NCBI RefSeq assembly: GCF_900101595.1
Contig: NZ_FMYY01000001.1
Span: 504,585-568,584, forward strand
Direction of reading: 5' to 3'
Source: Paenibacillus sp. cl123
GTDB taxonomy: Bacteria; Bacillota; Bacilli; Paenibacillales; NBRC-103111
DNA length: 64,000 nt
A program made the position numbers and the translations under genes. A model generated the notes under the pieces. It saw only the letters and a program-made list of their open reading frames with translations, had not been told where the DNA came from and did not search any database. Below, piece after piece: positions 25,842 to 34,204 of the stretch; position 1 is the first letter of the stretch; the number at the start of each line of letters is the position of its first letter.

Positions 25842-27776
25842 ATGACAGAGAACATTTCCAACGAACAGGTCAGACAGCTGCCGCTCGTCAGCGAAGGAAA
25901 AACGGCTACGGCGGAAAGCGAGCTTGAAGGCTTCGAAGCCGGCAAAGCCATCGACGGACGGCCAGATACGAGCTGGGCGGGCGCGCCATACTATCAGTGG
26001 TGGAAGCTGGACCTGCATCAGGCTTGCCTGATCGAGCAGATCCGTCTGGAGACGGAATCGGGAGAAGGCGGGCATTATTCGCTGTACTTCATCGAGGCGA
26101 GCATGGATGATCTGAACTGGACGACGGTGGCCGAGAAAACGGCGGAATCCCCTTCGCAGCCCGGCGGGAAGCGGTACGACTTGTCGATCGAGGCTCGTTA
26201 TCTCAAGGTGACGATCACGTACAGCTCTTCCGGCGATACGGCGGCTATCCGCCGCTTCGAGGCTTATGGACAACCGGCCGCCGAGCCGGCATCCCCTCCG
26301 CGCCATCCGGCATCCGGCAAGATCAGAGCAGCGGATTGCGATGAGCAGCGCGGGTTTGCCTTGCAGGAAGTCGATGAGCTGGAGAACGGCCGCATCGACC
26401 GGGTGCTGGTCAGCGGGGAGGCCGGAAGTTATGTGGCCTTCCGCGGGCTGGACTTTACGGAATCCGGCGTCGATCAGCTGCGGGGCGAATTCGGATTCAC
26501 GAATCTTGACAAGGAGAAGAAGGTGAGGCTGGAGGTCAGAGTAGACGGTCTTCAGGGAGAGAAGATCGGGGAGCTCGTCTTATTCAAGCAGTGGAAGCGC
26601 TGGTCCATTCTCGGCGGGAAGCTGGAGCATGCGGACCGGTCGCTGCTGACCGGCATGCATGATGTGTACCTGATCATCAAGGAAGCGGCGCCCGAGCAGA
26701 GCCTGATGATTCACTGGATCGCCGCCGTCCGCAAATCGCCCCTGCCTGCGCCGAAGCCGCGTTCTCGGGCGCTGCCGGCTCCCGCAGATGGCGAATACCG
26801 CATTTACTTCGGCAATTTACACAGTCATACCGCCTTCTCGGACGGGATCGGCACTCCCGAATATGCGTATGATTACGCGCGTTATACGGCCGGACTCGAT
26901 TTCCTCGCCATCACGGAGCATAGCAATCTGTACGACCATTACCTGGATTGGGATCGGAGCCGCAAGTGGGCCGATATTCAGCGGATGGCCGACAAGAAAA
27001 CCGAGGACGGGGCGTTTCTGGCGCTGTTCGGCGCGGAGACGACCTGGTACAACCAGTTCGGCCATATGAATACGTACAACATGGATTGCTTCATCAACAC
27101 CTACGAGACGGACTTCAACGATATTCCTCATTACTATAATACGGTCAAGCAATACCCCGATTCGATCCATCAATGGAATCATCCGTGGTCCTGCGGCAAC
27201 CGCCATCTGGACGGCTTCGATCCATATGACGCCGAGCTGGATGAGGTGCTGCATTTGGTTGAGATCAAGCCGGCGGAATCGAGCGAGCTTGGCGGTCTTT
27301 ATTATTATGTGCTGGCACTCGATAAAGGCTGGCATATCGCTCCCGCAGGCAATCAGGACAATCATCACGGACAATGGGGGACGGAAAATACGCTGCGGAC
27401 CGCCGTGCTGGTCGACAAGCTGACGAGAGAGGATTTCTTCGATGCGGTCCGGCATCAGCGCGTTTACTTTACTTCGGCGCTGCACTTGAAGGTGTGGTTC
27501 CGTGTGAACGGAGCCATCATGGGCTCGCGCATCCGCCGGACCGATACGCTTCAATTCGACATCAAAGCGCTGTACGGAGCCGAGACCGGCGGACGAATCG
27601 TCAAAGCGGAGATTATCGGCGAGCAGGGAAGGGTTGTGCATACGTTCGAGCATGAGGGCGCCGAACTGGAGTGGAAGGTCGAGCTTCCGTGCGAGGACCG
27701 GTATTATTTCGTAAAAGTGTATCAGCATGACGATGAATTTGCGGCAACAGCTCCTATATGGATAGAAGAGGCATAA
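25842..27776 (+). CDS. PHP-domain metallo-hydrolase (CehA/McbA-like) with discoidin-like N-terminus
   Basis: This protein of about 644 aa has no signal peptide, so it should be cytosolic. Residues about 20-140 resemble an F5/8-type (discoidin) carbohydrate-binding domain (AIDGRPDTSWAG, YLKVTITY). A middle beta-rich segment follows. From about 320 there is a PHP domain with metal motif NLHSHTAFSDG, then ITEHSN, GAETTW and HQWNHPW, and a late GNQDNH. PHP proteins are di- or tri-metal phosphoesterases, and the CehA branch also includes carbamate esterases. The ATG at 25842 follows GGGTGA. In context it probably acts on the imported product. Confidence 0.82.
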   Translation: MTENISNEQVRQLPLVSEGKTATAESELEGFEAGKAIDGRPDTSWAGAPYYQWWKLDLHQACLIEQIRLETESGEGGHYSLYFIEASMDDLNWTTVAEKTAESPSQPGGKRYDLSIEARYLKVTITYSSSGDTAAIRRFEAYGQPAAEPASPPRHPASGKIRAADCDEQRGFALQEVDELENGRIDRVLVSGEAGSYVAFRGLDFTESGVDQLRGEFGFTNLDKEKKVRLEVRVDGLQGEKIGELVLFKQWKRWSILGGKLEHADRSLLTGMHDVYLIIKEAAPEQSLMIHWIAAVRKSPLPAPKPRSRALPAPADGEYRIYFGNLHSHTAFSDGIGTPEYAYDYARYTAGLDFLAITEHSNLYDHYLDWDRSRKWADIQRMADKKTEDGAFLALFGAETTWYNQFGHMNTYNMDCFINTYETDFNDIPHYYNTVKQYPDSIHQWNHPWSCGNRHLDGFDPYDAELDEVLHLVEIKPAESSELGGLYYYVLALDKGWHIAPAGNQDNHHGQWGTENTLRTAVLVDKLTREDFFDAVRHQRVYFTSALHLKVWFRVNGAIMGSRIRRTDTLQFDIKALYGAETGGRIVKAEIIGEQGRVVHTFEHEGAELEWKVELPCEDRYYFVKVYQHDDEFAATAPIWIEEA

Positions 27777-27849
27777 TGAAATGAAGCGCAGGATGGACTG
27801 AAGCCTGAAAGTTAAAATCCAATCCCCTTACGCCCAATGGAGGTGCGCT

Positions 27850-30645
27850 ATGAAACTTTCGAAACGATTGGTTCATGTGTCTTTATCTTGGATGCTGGTG
27901 CTGGCGGTGATGCTGGGCCTATGGATGCCTCAAGCAGCCTCGGCAACCGCTCTGACCGTTACGCCGATCCATACGGCAGCGGACCTGGAGCTTATTCGCA
28001 GCAATCCGAGCGGTAATTTCAAGCTGATGGCGGATATTACGCTGACCGGTTCATTTACGCCGATCAGCAGCTTAACCGGCACGCTGGACGGCAACGGGCA
28101 TATCATCTCCGGGTTGACGATTACAGCGAGCGCCACCCAGCCGAAGGCGGCATTTATCGTCGAGAACAAAGGGACTATCGAGAAAATCGGCTTCACGGGC
28201 GTAAACATCACCGGACTTAGCACCGACTCCACGTATTGGGCCGGCGGGATTGTTGGCTGGAACCGCGGGACGATCCAGGAGAGCTTCGTCACCGGTTCGG
28301 TCAAGGGCGGATACCGGAGCGCAGGCATCGCCGTTACGAATTACAGTCAGATAAAAAATGTGTATTCGGTCGCTACGGTACAGGCTGCCTACGAAAGCGC
28401 AGCCCTGGTTGCCGTATCGGAAACCGGGTCGATGCTGGAATCCTCTTATGCGGTGCCGGCAGTAAGTTCGGCGGATAAAAATACGGGCGGAATTGCCGCC
28501 TATGCGTATACGAACGCGACGATCCGAAACAACGCTCTGCTCGCAGGAACGGTTGCAAACGGCAGCGGCTTGATGATCGCGCGGATCACGGGCCGGGTCA
28601 ACGGAACGCCGGTGTTTCAGAATAATATCGCCTCGGCGAATGCGCTGGTGCAGGGTGCGGCCGTCACAGGCGGCACATCCGCCGATAACCAGGGACTTAC
28701 GGTAACGGACAGCGCCTTGCAGCTTCAGACGACCTATGAGGACACGCTGGGCTGGAATTTCTATTCCGTATGGGAGATGAGCGCAGTCCTTGGCCATCCG
28801 ATCCTCCGTAATGTACAGGAGCGCAAAGATACCGAGATTGCCACGGCGGCCGATCTGGCGCTGATCCGCAGCAACCCTGGCGGCGACTTCAAGCTGACGG
28901 CGGATATAACGCTGACCGGGCTGTTTACGCCGATCAGCAGCTTCACCGGCACGTTGGACGGCAACGGGCATACGATCTCAGGCTTGACGATTACGGCGAG
29001 TGCCAGCCAGCCGAAGGCGGCATTTATCGTCGAGAACAAGGGCATTATCGAGAAAATCGGATTTGTCGATGCGGCTATTGTAGGCAGCAGCGCGGACGCC
29101 AGTCACTGGGCCGGCGGCATTACGGCCATGAACCGGGGCACGATCAAGGAAAGCTTTGTCACCGGCGTCGTAACGGGCGGAGCGCGAAGCGCAGCTATCG
29201 CGGTTTACAACTATAATCTGATCCGCAACTGTTACTCGGATGCGATTGTGAAAGCGAAGGTAGAAAGCGGAGGGCTGGTTGCCGTATCGGAAGGCGGCTC
29301 GGTGCTGGAGAAATCCTACGCGGTACCCGATGTGAATTCGAAGGAAAACAACACCGGCGGCATCTCGGCATACGCGTATACGAATGCAACGATTCGCGAT
29401 AACGCGCTGCTGGCGGGGACGATTACGAATGCCGCCGGCAGCAACATCGGGAGAATTACGGGCCGGGTCAACGGGACGCCGGTGTTCCAGAACAATATGG
29501 CCTCGGCGGGTGCGCTGGTCCAGGGCGTCGCCGCTACCGGCGGAACGTCTTCCAATAAACAGGGCCTCACGGTTACGGATAACGCCTTGCAGCTGCAGTC
29601 CACCTATCAGAATACGCTGGGCTGGGATTTTACATCTGTCTGGAAGATGAGTTCGAGCTCGTCCCGCCCCGTTCTGAAGGCTTTCGCAGCGGAGCCGTCG
29701 ACCCAGCCTTACGGGATCGTATTCCGGGCTTACCGGGACAACACGGATGTGCTGTCGAGCGGCGTGACGCACAGGCAGATGGACTTCATAGACGGCAGCG
29801 GCAACATTCAGAAGGCGAATATTATTGATGTTGACTTGAGCTTGCCGCAAAATAAAATCATGGTCGGCGTGAAAAACAATGTGGTTCCGCCAACCGATGC
29901 GAACGGCAACTATATCCGCACCGTGGACCAGGACGGCCATGATGTGATCAAGGGGAATGTAGCGGTTCAGGCGGCTACTACCGTATTGCCGGGCAAGAAG
30001 GTGGTAGCGGGCGTGAACGGGGAGTTTTACACGGAGCAAGGGCCGGAAGGCTATATGATCAAGGACGGGTCATCCATCATTAATGGGGTTCGGGTGCCGG
30101 GCGTCGACGGCAAAAATTATCCGTTCCACGGCTTTCTCGGTATCCGTAACGATGGAACCGCGATGATCGGTAATTACGGCATCGACTGGCAGCAGCATAA
30201 AACGAATTTGTTCCAGGCTTCGGGCGGACAATTCTGGATGGTCAAGAACGGGACGGTTCAGGACTTTAACGGTTTGGTAATCTCGGATACGAACCATCCG
30301 GATTATGACAACGAGACTTACTACCGGCACAAGGACCGGCATCCCCGGACGGCAGCGGGCATCCGCAGCAATGGCAGCGTGTTTTTTGTGGTCGTTGACG
30401 GGCGCGGAGCGAATGACTCGACAGGATTTTATATAGAAGAGCTGGGTCAGTACATGAAAGAGCTGGGAGCCTACCAGGCGCTGAACATGGATGGAGGCGG
30501 CTCTTCTACGGCGGTCACGTACAATTCTTCGCAGAATCAGTATGAGATCCGCAATACGCCGATCAATAAAGTGAACGGGGTCAATACGCCGGGCGCTCCC
30601 CGGGACGTATTTTCATCCCTGCTGGTCGTAGTCGACCAGCCTTAG
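27850..30645 (+). CDS. Secreted phosphodiester glycosidase (NAGPA domain) with duplicated beta-helix-like repeats
   Basis: This 931-aa exported protein has a clear signal peptide (hydrophobic LSWMLVLAVMLGLWM core, ASA cleavage near residue 32). Two copies of a GLUG-like, probably right-handed beta-helix module of about 290 aa follow (near 39-320 and 329-610; each starts with TAADL and contains GTLDGNGH). The C-terminal 310 residues are a NAGPA domain (PF09992) with the diagnostic NMDGGGSSTAV near 878 and DGRG near 855. NAGPA enzymes cleave N-acetylglucosamine-1-phosphodiesters. No LPXTG or SLH anchor is visible. It ends the transporter operon, and its stop codon TAG lies in a repeat element. 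Confidence 0.85.
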   Translation: MKLSKRLVHVSLSWMLVLAVMLGLWMPQAASATALTVTPIHTAADLELIRSNPSGNFKLMADITLTGSFTPISSLTGTLDGNGHIISGLTITASATQPKAAFIVENKGTIEKIGFTGVNITGLSTDSTYWAGGIVGWNRGTIQESFVTGSVKGGYRSAGIAVTNYSQIKNVYSVATVQAAYESAALVAVSETGSMLESSYAVPAVSSADKNTGGIAAYAYTNATIRNNALLAGTVANGSGLMIARITGRVNGTPVFQNNIASANALVQGAAVTGGTSADNQGLTVTDSALQLQTTYEDTLGWNFYSVWEMSAVLGHPILRNVQERKDTEIATAADLALIRSNPGGDFKLTADITLTGLFTPISSFTGTLDGNGHTISGLTITASASQPKAAFIVENKGIIEKIGFVDAAIVGSSADASHWAGGITAMNRGTIKESFVTGVVTGGARSAAIAVYNYNLIRNCYSDAIVKAKVESGGLVAVSEGGSVLEKSYAVPDVNSKENNTGGISAYAYTNATIRDNALLAGTITNAAGSNIGRITGRVNGTPVFQNNMASAGALVQGVAATGGTSSNKQGLTVTDNALQLQSTYQNTLGWDFTSVWKMSSSSSRPVLKAFAAEPSTQPYGIVFRAYRDNTDVLSSGVTHRQMDFIDGSGNIQKANIIDVDLSLPQNKIMVGVKNNVVPPTDANGNYIRTVDQDGHDVIKGNVAVQAATTVLPGKKVVAGVNGEFYTEQGPEGYMIKDGSSIINGVRVPGVDGKNYPFHGFLGIRNDGTAMIGNYGIDWQQHKTNLFQASGGQFWMVKNGTVQDFNGLVISDTNHPDYDNETYYRHKDRHPRTAAGIRSNGSVFFVVVDGRGANDSTGFYIEELGQYMKELGAYQALNMDGGGSSTAVTYNSSQNQYEIRNTPINKVNGVNTPGAPRDVFSSLLVVVDQP
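27967..29660 (+). repeat. Internal tandem duplication in the NAGPA gene (870-bp period)
   Basis: The segment starting near 27967 is repeated from near 28837 with high nucleotide and amino-acid similarity, including identical stretches such as the GTLDGNGH codons. The reading frame is kept (290 codons). Confidence 0.85.
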
Positions 30646-30690
30646 AAATCCGGTGAAGGCGAGGCTGGAGAGCCGACGGCGAGTTCCGAT
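30641..30690. repeat. Palindromic repeat element, left-half copy
   Basis: About 45 bp align with the left half of the elements at 2397 and 46238 (TTAGAAATCCGGTGAA, GAGGCTGGAGAGC, GGCGAGTT). The right half is missing. Its TAG serves as the stop codon of the NAGPA gene. Confidence 0.6.
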
Positions 30691-30699
30691 TATCCCTGG

Positions 30700-31230
30700 A
30701 TGGAGATGACACGGTTGAATACGGGGCTTGAACAATTTATAGTCCAACAGGTAGATCAATACGAAACGTATGTTCGTATAATTCTTAGTGCGGCACTCGG
30801 CTTTATGGTCGGCTGGGATCGCGAAGCCAAGAGCAAGCCTGCCGGCTTGAAAACGTACATGTACGTTTGCGTGGCTTGCTCGCTTATCACTCTGATCTCT
30901 ATTCACAGCGCAGGGAAGTTCAGCGCGCTCCATCCGAATACGATGATGGACCCTATGCGGCTGGCCGCCCAGATCGTGACCGGGCTTGGATTTCTCGGAG
31001 CAGGGGTCATTCTCAAGGACGGCTTGAAGGTCAAGGGCTTGACTTCGGCGGCCATGATTTTGTTCGTGGGCGGCGTCGGGATCGGCATCGGCGCGGGATT
31101 TTACGGCATTGTTATCTTTACGGTTATTCTTTGTATGGCAGTTGCGAGGATGGCGAACCGGCTTGAGCAGCAAAGGCACAAGAAGCTGCAAAGCACCGGC
31201 GATACCGTCCGGGCGGAAAACCCGCTATAA
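30700..31230 (+). CDS. MgtC/SapB-family membrane protein
   Basis: This 176-aa protein is the short MgtC form without the C-terminal ACT-like domain. It has four or five membrane helices and the conserved GFMVGWDREAKSKPAGLKTY segment near residue 35, with GLGFLGAGVIL near 103. MgtC proteins affect magnesium homeostasis and, in some species, inhibit the F1F0 ATPase. The ribosome binding site is weak, and starts at 30700, 30706 or a TTG at 30715 are possible. A terminator follows. No magnesium-sensing leader is visible. Confidence 0.88.
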   Translation: MEMTRLNTGLEQFIVQQVDQYETYVRIILSAALGFMVGWDREAKSKPAGLKTYMYVCVACSLITLISIHSAGKFSALHPNTMMDPMRLAAQIVTGLGFLGAGVILKDGLKVKGLTSAAMILFVGGVGIGIGAGFYGIVIFTVILCMAVARMANRLEQQRHKKLQSTGDTVRAENPL

Positions 31231-31280
31231 ATCCGAGGGAGCCCGAGCTCCTGCAAGCATTGGCAGCAGGCAAGACAATG

Positions 31281-31319
31281 AAAGCCCTGCAAGGCGTATC
31301 TCGCCGTGCAGGGCTTTTT
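31281..31319 (+). terminator. Terminator of the MgtC gene
   Basis: AAAGCCCTGCA pairs with TGCAGGGCTTT, with an inner GGCG/CGCC pair, followed by T residues. Confidence 0.88.
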
Positions 31320-31372
31320 GACGCTGTTATGTGCTTGCGCACGTCTGCATATCGGCATAAAGGTGACGGACC

Positions 31373-31401
31373 TTGCGCAACGGCGATTCTATTTGTAAGA
31401 T
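31373..31401 (+). promoter_or_regulatory. Promoter of the lactonase gene
   Basis: TTGCGC (31373-31378), 17 bp, TAAGAT (31396-31401). Confidence 0.55.
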
Positions 31402-31437
31402 GAGAAGAGATTATACAGTCAGTTAGGAGGAATCATC

Positions 31438-32526
31438 ATGTCCTTATCATCACAGCGCATGCTTCTCTATATCGGTTCTTATGCGGAAGCGGGCGGTCCC
31501 GGCGTCTATGCGGCCGAGCTGGATCAGCAGACGGGAGAGCTGAGACTGCTCAGCGAAGCGTCGGGGCTGAACAATCCGACGTTTCTGAACGTCGACTCCG
31601 CCGCGAACCGGCTCTATGCGATCGCCGACGCGGTCGACGAGACCGGACGCAAGCGGGCGCAGGTTGTGGCGTTCGCAACGGATGCAGCCGCGGGGACGAT
31701 GCAGGAGCTGAACCGGGCGTTTACCTCGCCGGACCCGACTTGCCACATTCAGCGGAATGAACGGGAAAACTACCTGATTCAGGTCAGCTATCACGGCGGG
31801 CATGTAGCCTTGATCAGCTTGACGGAGGATGGCCGGGTAGGCGAGCTGCTTGATCTCAGCCAGCATACGGGCCATAGCGTGCATCCCGATCGGCAGGACA
31901 GGCCTCATCCGCATTCGGCTTTCTTTAGTCCGGACGGCCGTTTCTTGCTCGTCCCGGATCTCGGACTTGATCTGGTACGCATCTACAAGGTGGACGCCGG
32001 GAACGGCAAACTTCAGGTGCATGCGGACGCTTCGGTTCACCCGGGGGCGGGACCGCGTCATCTGGCGTTCCGGCCGGACGGCCGCTTTGCCTATGTCATC
32101 AATGAGCTGGACTCCACCATTGTCGCCTTCCGGTATGACGCCGAAGCGGGGCAATTGCATACGGTCCAGCAAATATCGACGCTGCCCGCAGGCTTTGCCG
32201 GAGAGAACAGCTGCGCGGAGATTGCCGTCTCCGAGGACGGCCGGTTCGTCTATGGCTCCAACCGAGGACATGACAGCATCGCTGTATTCGCGGCCGATCC
32301 CGCGAGCGGCGAGCTTGCCTTGATCGAGCATGTATCGACGCAGGGCAAACACCCCCGCCACTTCGCCTTGACGCCGGGAGGCCGCTTCCTGGTCGCGGCT
32401 AACCGCGATACGGATAATGTGGTCTCCTATCATGTCGATCCGGCGACGGGAAAACTGGCGGCGACCGGACATATGCTCACGTTGTCCAAGCCGGTATGCG
32501 TGAAGCCGCTGGCGACGGAAGCCTAG
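31438..32526 (+). CDS. pgl: Lactonase-family beta-propeller protein (6-phosphogluconolactonase type)
   Basis: This 362-aa cytosolic protein belongs to the seven-bladed-propeller lactonase family (PF10282), which includes YbhE/Pgl. Repeated blades show PDGRF-type turns (SPDGRFLLVPDLG, RPDGRFAYVINE, SEDGRFVYGSNRG, TPGGRFLVAANRD). The HPHSAFFSPDGRF segment near 160 is family-typical. It probably hydrolyses 6-phosphogluconolactone in the oxidative pentose phosphate pathway, though several family members have other lactone substrates. The ATG follows AGGAGG, with a separate promoter. Confidence 0.88.
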   Translation: MSLSSQRMLLYIGSYAEAGGPGVYAAELDQQTGELRLLSEASGLNNPTFLNVDSAANRLYAIADAVDETGRKRAQVVAFATDAAAGTMQELNRAFTSPDPTCHIQRNERENYLIQVSYHGGHVALISLTEDGRVGELLDLSQHTGHSVHPDRQDRPHPHSAFFSPDGRFLLVPDLGLDLVRIYKVDAGNGKLQVHADASVHPGAGPRHLAFRPDGRFAYVINELDSTIVAFRYDAEAGQLHTVQQISTLPAGFAGENSCAEIAVSEDGRFVYGSNRGHDSIAVFAADPASGELALIEHVSTQGKHPRHFALTPGGRFLVAANRDTDNVVSYHVDPATGKLAATGHMLTLSKPVCVKPLATEA

Positions 32527-32659
32527 CTTAGCCGCCGCGGTCTCCGGCGGATGCTTCCGTTGGCCGGAGCAAGCCATGCGGGCGCCCTCCCGGGAAAAAG
32601 CCCGGTCAGACGGCTGAATAATGAGAGCGTAAGCCTACTATACGGAAGGGGAAAACATC

Positions 32660-33643
32660 ATGAATGACATGAATGGAAAATCCTGCTGCGGCGCTGGACG
32701 GCAGGAGCTGGAGGGGGCCGCGGCCTCCGGACAGCTACAGCCCGTAGAGCTGCACAGTTTGAAACCGCGCGAGAAAGCCGCGCGTCCCAGCCATATGATG
32801 ATTACGCTGCCCGGAGGCGAATTCCTGATGGGAACGCAGGCGGCAGACGGCTTTCCGGCCGATGGCGAAGGTCCGATCCGCAAGGTGAAGGTGGATGCGT
32901 TCCGCATAGCCGCCCATACGGTCACGAACCAGCAGTTCGGGGAATTCGTGCAGGCGACGGGGTATGTCACTGAGGCCGAACGTTTCGGCTGGTCCTATGT
33001 GTTCCATCTGTTCGTGCCGGAGCAGCGGCGGGGGGATGTTGAAGGTTCTCCGCGCGAGGCTCCCTGGTGGCTCGGCGTCCGCGGCGCTTACTGGGCGAAG
33101 CCGGAGGGAGAAGGCTCCTCGGTGGAGGAGAGGTTGAACCATCCGGTCATTCATATTTCCTGGAACGATGCGGAGGCTTACTGCCGGTGGGCGGGGGGCC
33201 GTCTGCCGACCGAGGCGGAGTGGGAATATGCCGCCCGTGGAGGGCTGGAGCAGAAGACCTACCCGTGGGGCGATCTGCTGAAGCAGGACGGCCATCACCG
33301 CTGCAACATCTGGCAAGGAAAATTTCCGACGGTCAATCATGCGGAGGACGGGTATGTGGGGACGGCTCCGGTCGATGCGTACGAGCCCAACGGCTTCGGC
33401 TTGTACAATGTCGCAGGCAATGTATGGGAGTGGTGCGCCGACTGGTTCGAGCGGGACTTTCATCGGCGCTCGGACAACGTCAACCCCAAGGGAGCCGCTG
33501 GCAGCGGACTCCGCTCGCTGCGCGGGGGCTCGTATTTATGCCACCGATCTTACTGCAATCGGTACAGGGTAGCCGCCCGGAGCAAAAATACGCCGGACAG
33601 CAGCACAGGCAATATGGGCTTCCGGATGGCTATGGATGTTTGA
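32660..33643 (+). CDS. Formylglycine-generating enzyme (SUMF1/FGE family)
   Basis: This 327-aa cytosolic protein is a genuine FGE rather than a generic SUMF1-domain protein. The copper-binding cysteine pair appears in CHRSYCNRYRVAAR (Cys294 and Cys299). The N-terminal CCGAGR and the GGEFLMG, RLPTEAEWEYAARGG, GNVWEWCADW and LRGGS motifs are intact. FGE oxidises the cysteine of CxPxR in type I sulfatases to formylglycine, using O2. No sulfatase is encoded in this window, so its client must lie elsewhere. The ATG follows GGAAGGGG, and a terminator follows the gene. Confidence 0.93.
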   Translation: MNDMNGKSCCGAGRQELEGAAASGQLQPVELHSLKPREKAARPSHMMITLPGGEFLMGTQAADGFPADGEGPIRKVKVDAFRIAAHTVTNQQFGEFVQATGYVTEAERFGWSYVFHLFVPEQRRGDVEGSPREAPWWLGVRGAYWAKPEGEGSSVEERLNHPVIHISWNDAEAYCRWAGGRLPTEAEWEYAARGGLEQKTYPWGDLLKQDGHHRCNIWQGKFPTVNHAEDGYVGTAPVDAYEPNGFGLYNVAGNVWEWCADWFERDFHRRSDNVNPKGAAGSGLRSLRGGSYLCHRSYCNRYRVAARSKNTPDSSTGNMGFRMAMDV

Positions 33644-33663
33644 TCAGCCTCATGCATGAAGAC

Positions 33664-33708
33664 AAAAGCCGTTCCACGCCGGGTAATCCGCCGCGGGGAC
33701 GGCTTTTT
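33664..33708 (+). terminator. Terminator of the FGE gene
   Basis: AAAAGCCGT pairs with ACGGCTTTTT around a GC-rich interior. Confidence 0.8.
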
Positions 33709-33854
33709 CCGGTTTTAACGGTACATGCGTCCGACAGGCGGTCGACCTACCGGATATGTGCGAAGAATCGTATAAACGCATCCGACTGACGGATACAATA
33801 TGGGTTTGCCCGATTACATTTTGATAACAGCTATGGAGGTAAAGTTCGTAAAGC

Positions 33855-34115
33855 TTGCAGGACAAGCAGCGGTTATTACAGGAGCGGCTCTGGTATGGGG
33901 AAGTCATTGCAGAGCTGATCGCTTCGGAGGGAGCAAACGCGGTGGTCCCGAAGTTGAATCTTGAGAGCGAGAGCGCGAATCTGGTTGTGCAAGGCATCGC
34001 CTGGGCGTTAAGCAGCCGTAAGGCATTTTTCTTCGGCCGCGGCCAGGACCTGGCGCAACATTTTCCGGGAAATAATCGTATATGTTCATGGCTGGCACAG
34101 TTAATATTTTGTTAA
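33855..34115 (+). pseudogene. Possible gene remnant, weakly GlmS/SIS-like
   Basis: An 86-codon frame contains a segment (SSRKAFFFGRGQDL) that recalls the FFLGRG motif of the SIS domain of glucosamine-6-phosphate synthase, preceded by a helix-like ELIAS...VVPKLNLE stretch. No ribosome binding site, complete domain or conserved continuation is present. It may be a decayed fragment or chance. Downstream, a TATAAT at 34149-34154 probably belongs to the promoter of the next gene. Confidence 0.2.
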
Positions 34116-34204
34116 TACGTTATTCATAGAAACTCAATAGGCGTCGTCTATAATGGGTAGTAAGGAAACGTTTCCCCACTACAGAATTAAAAGGAGACTC
34201 AATA

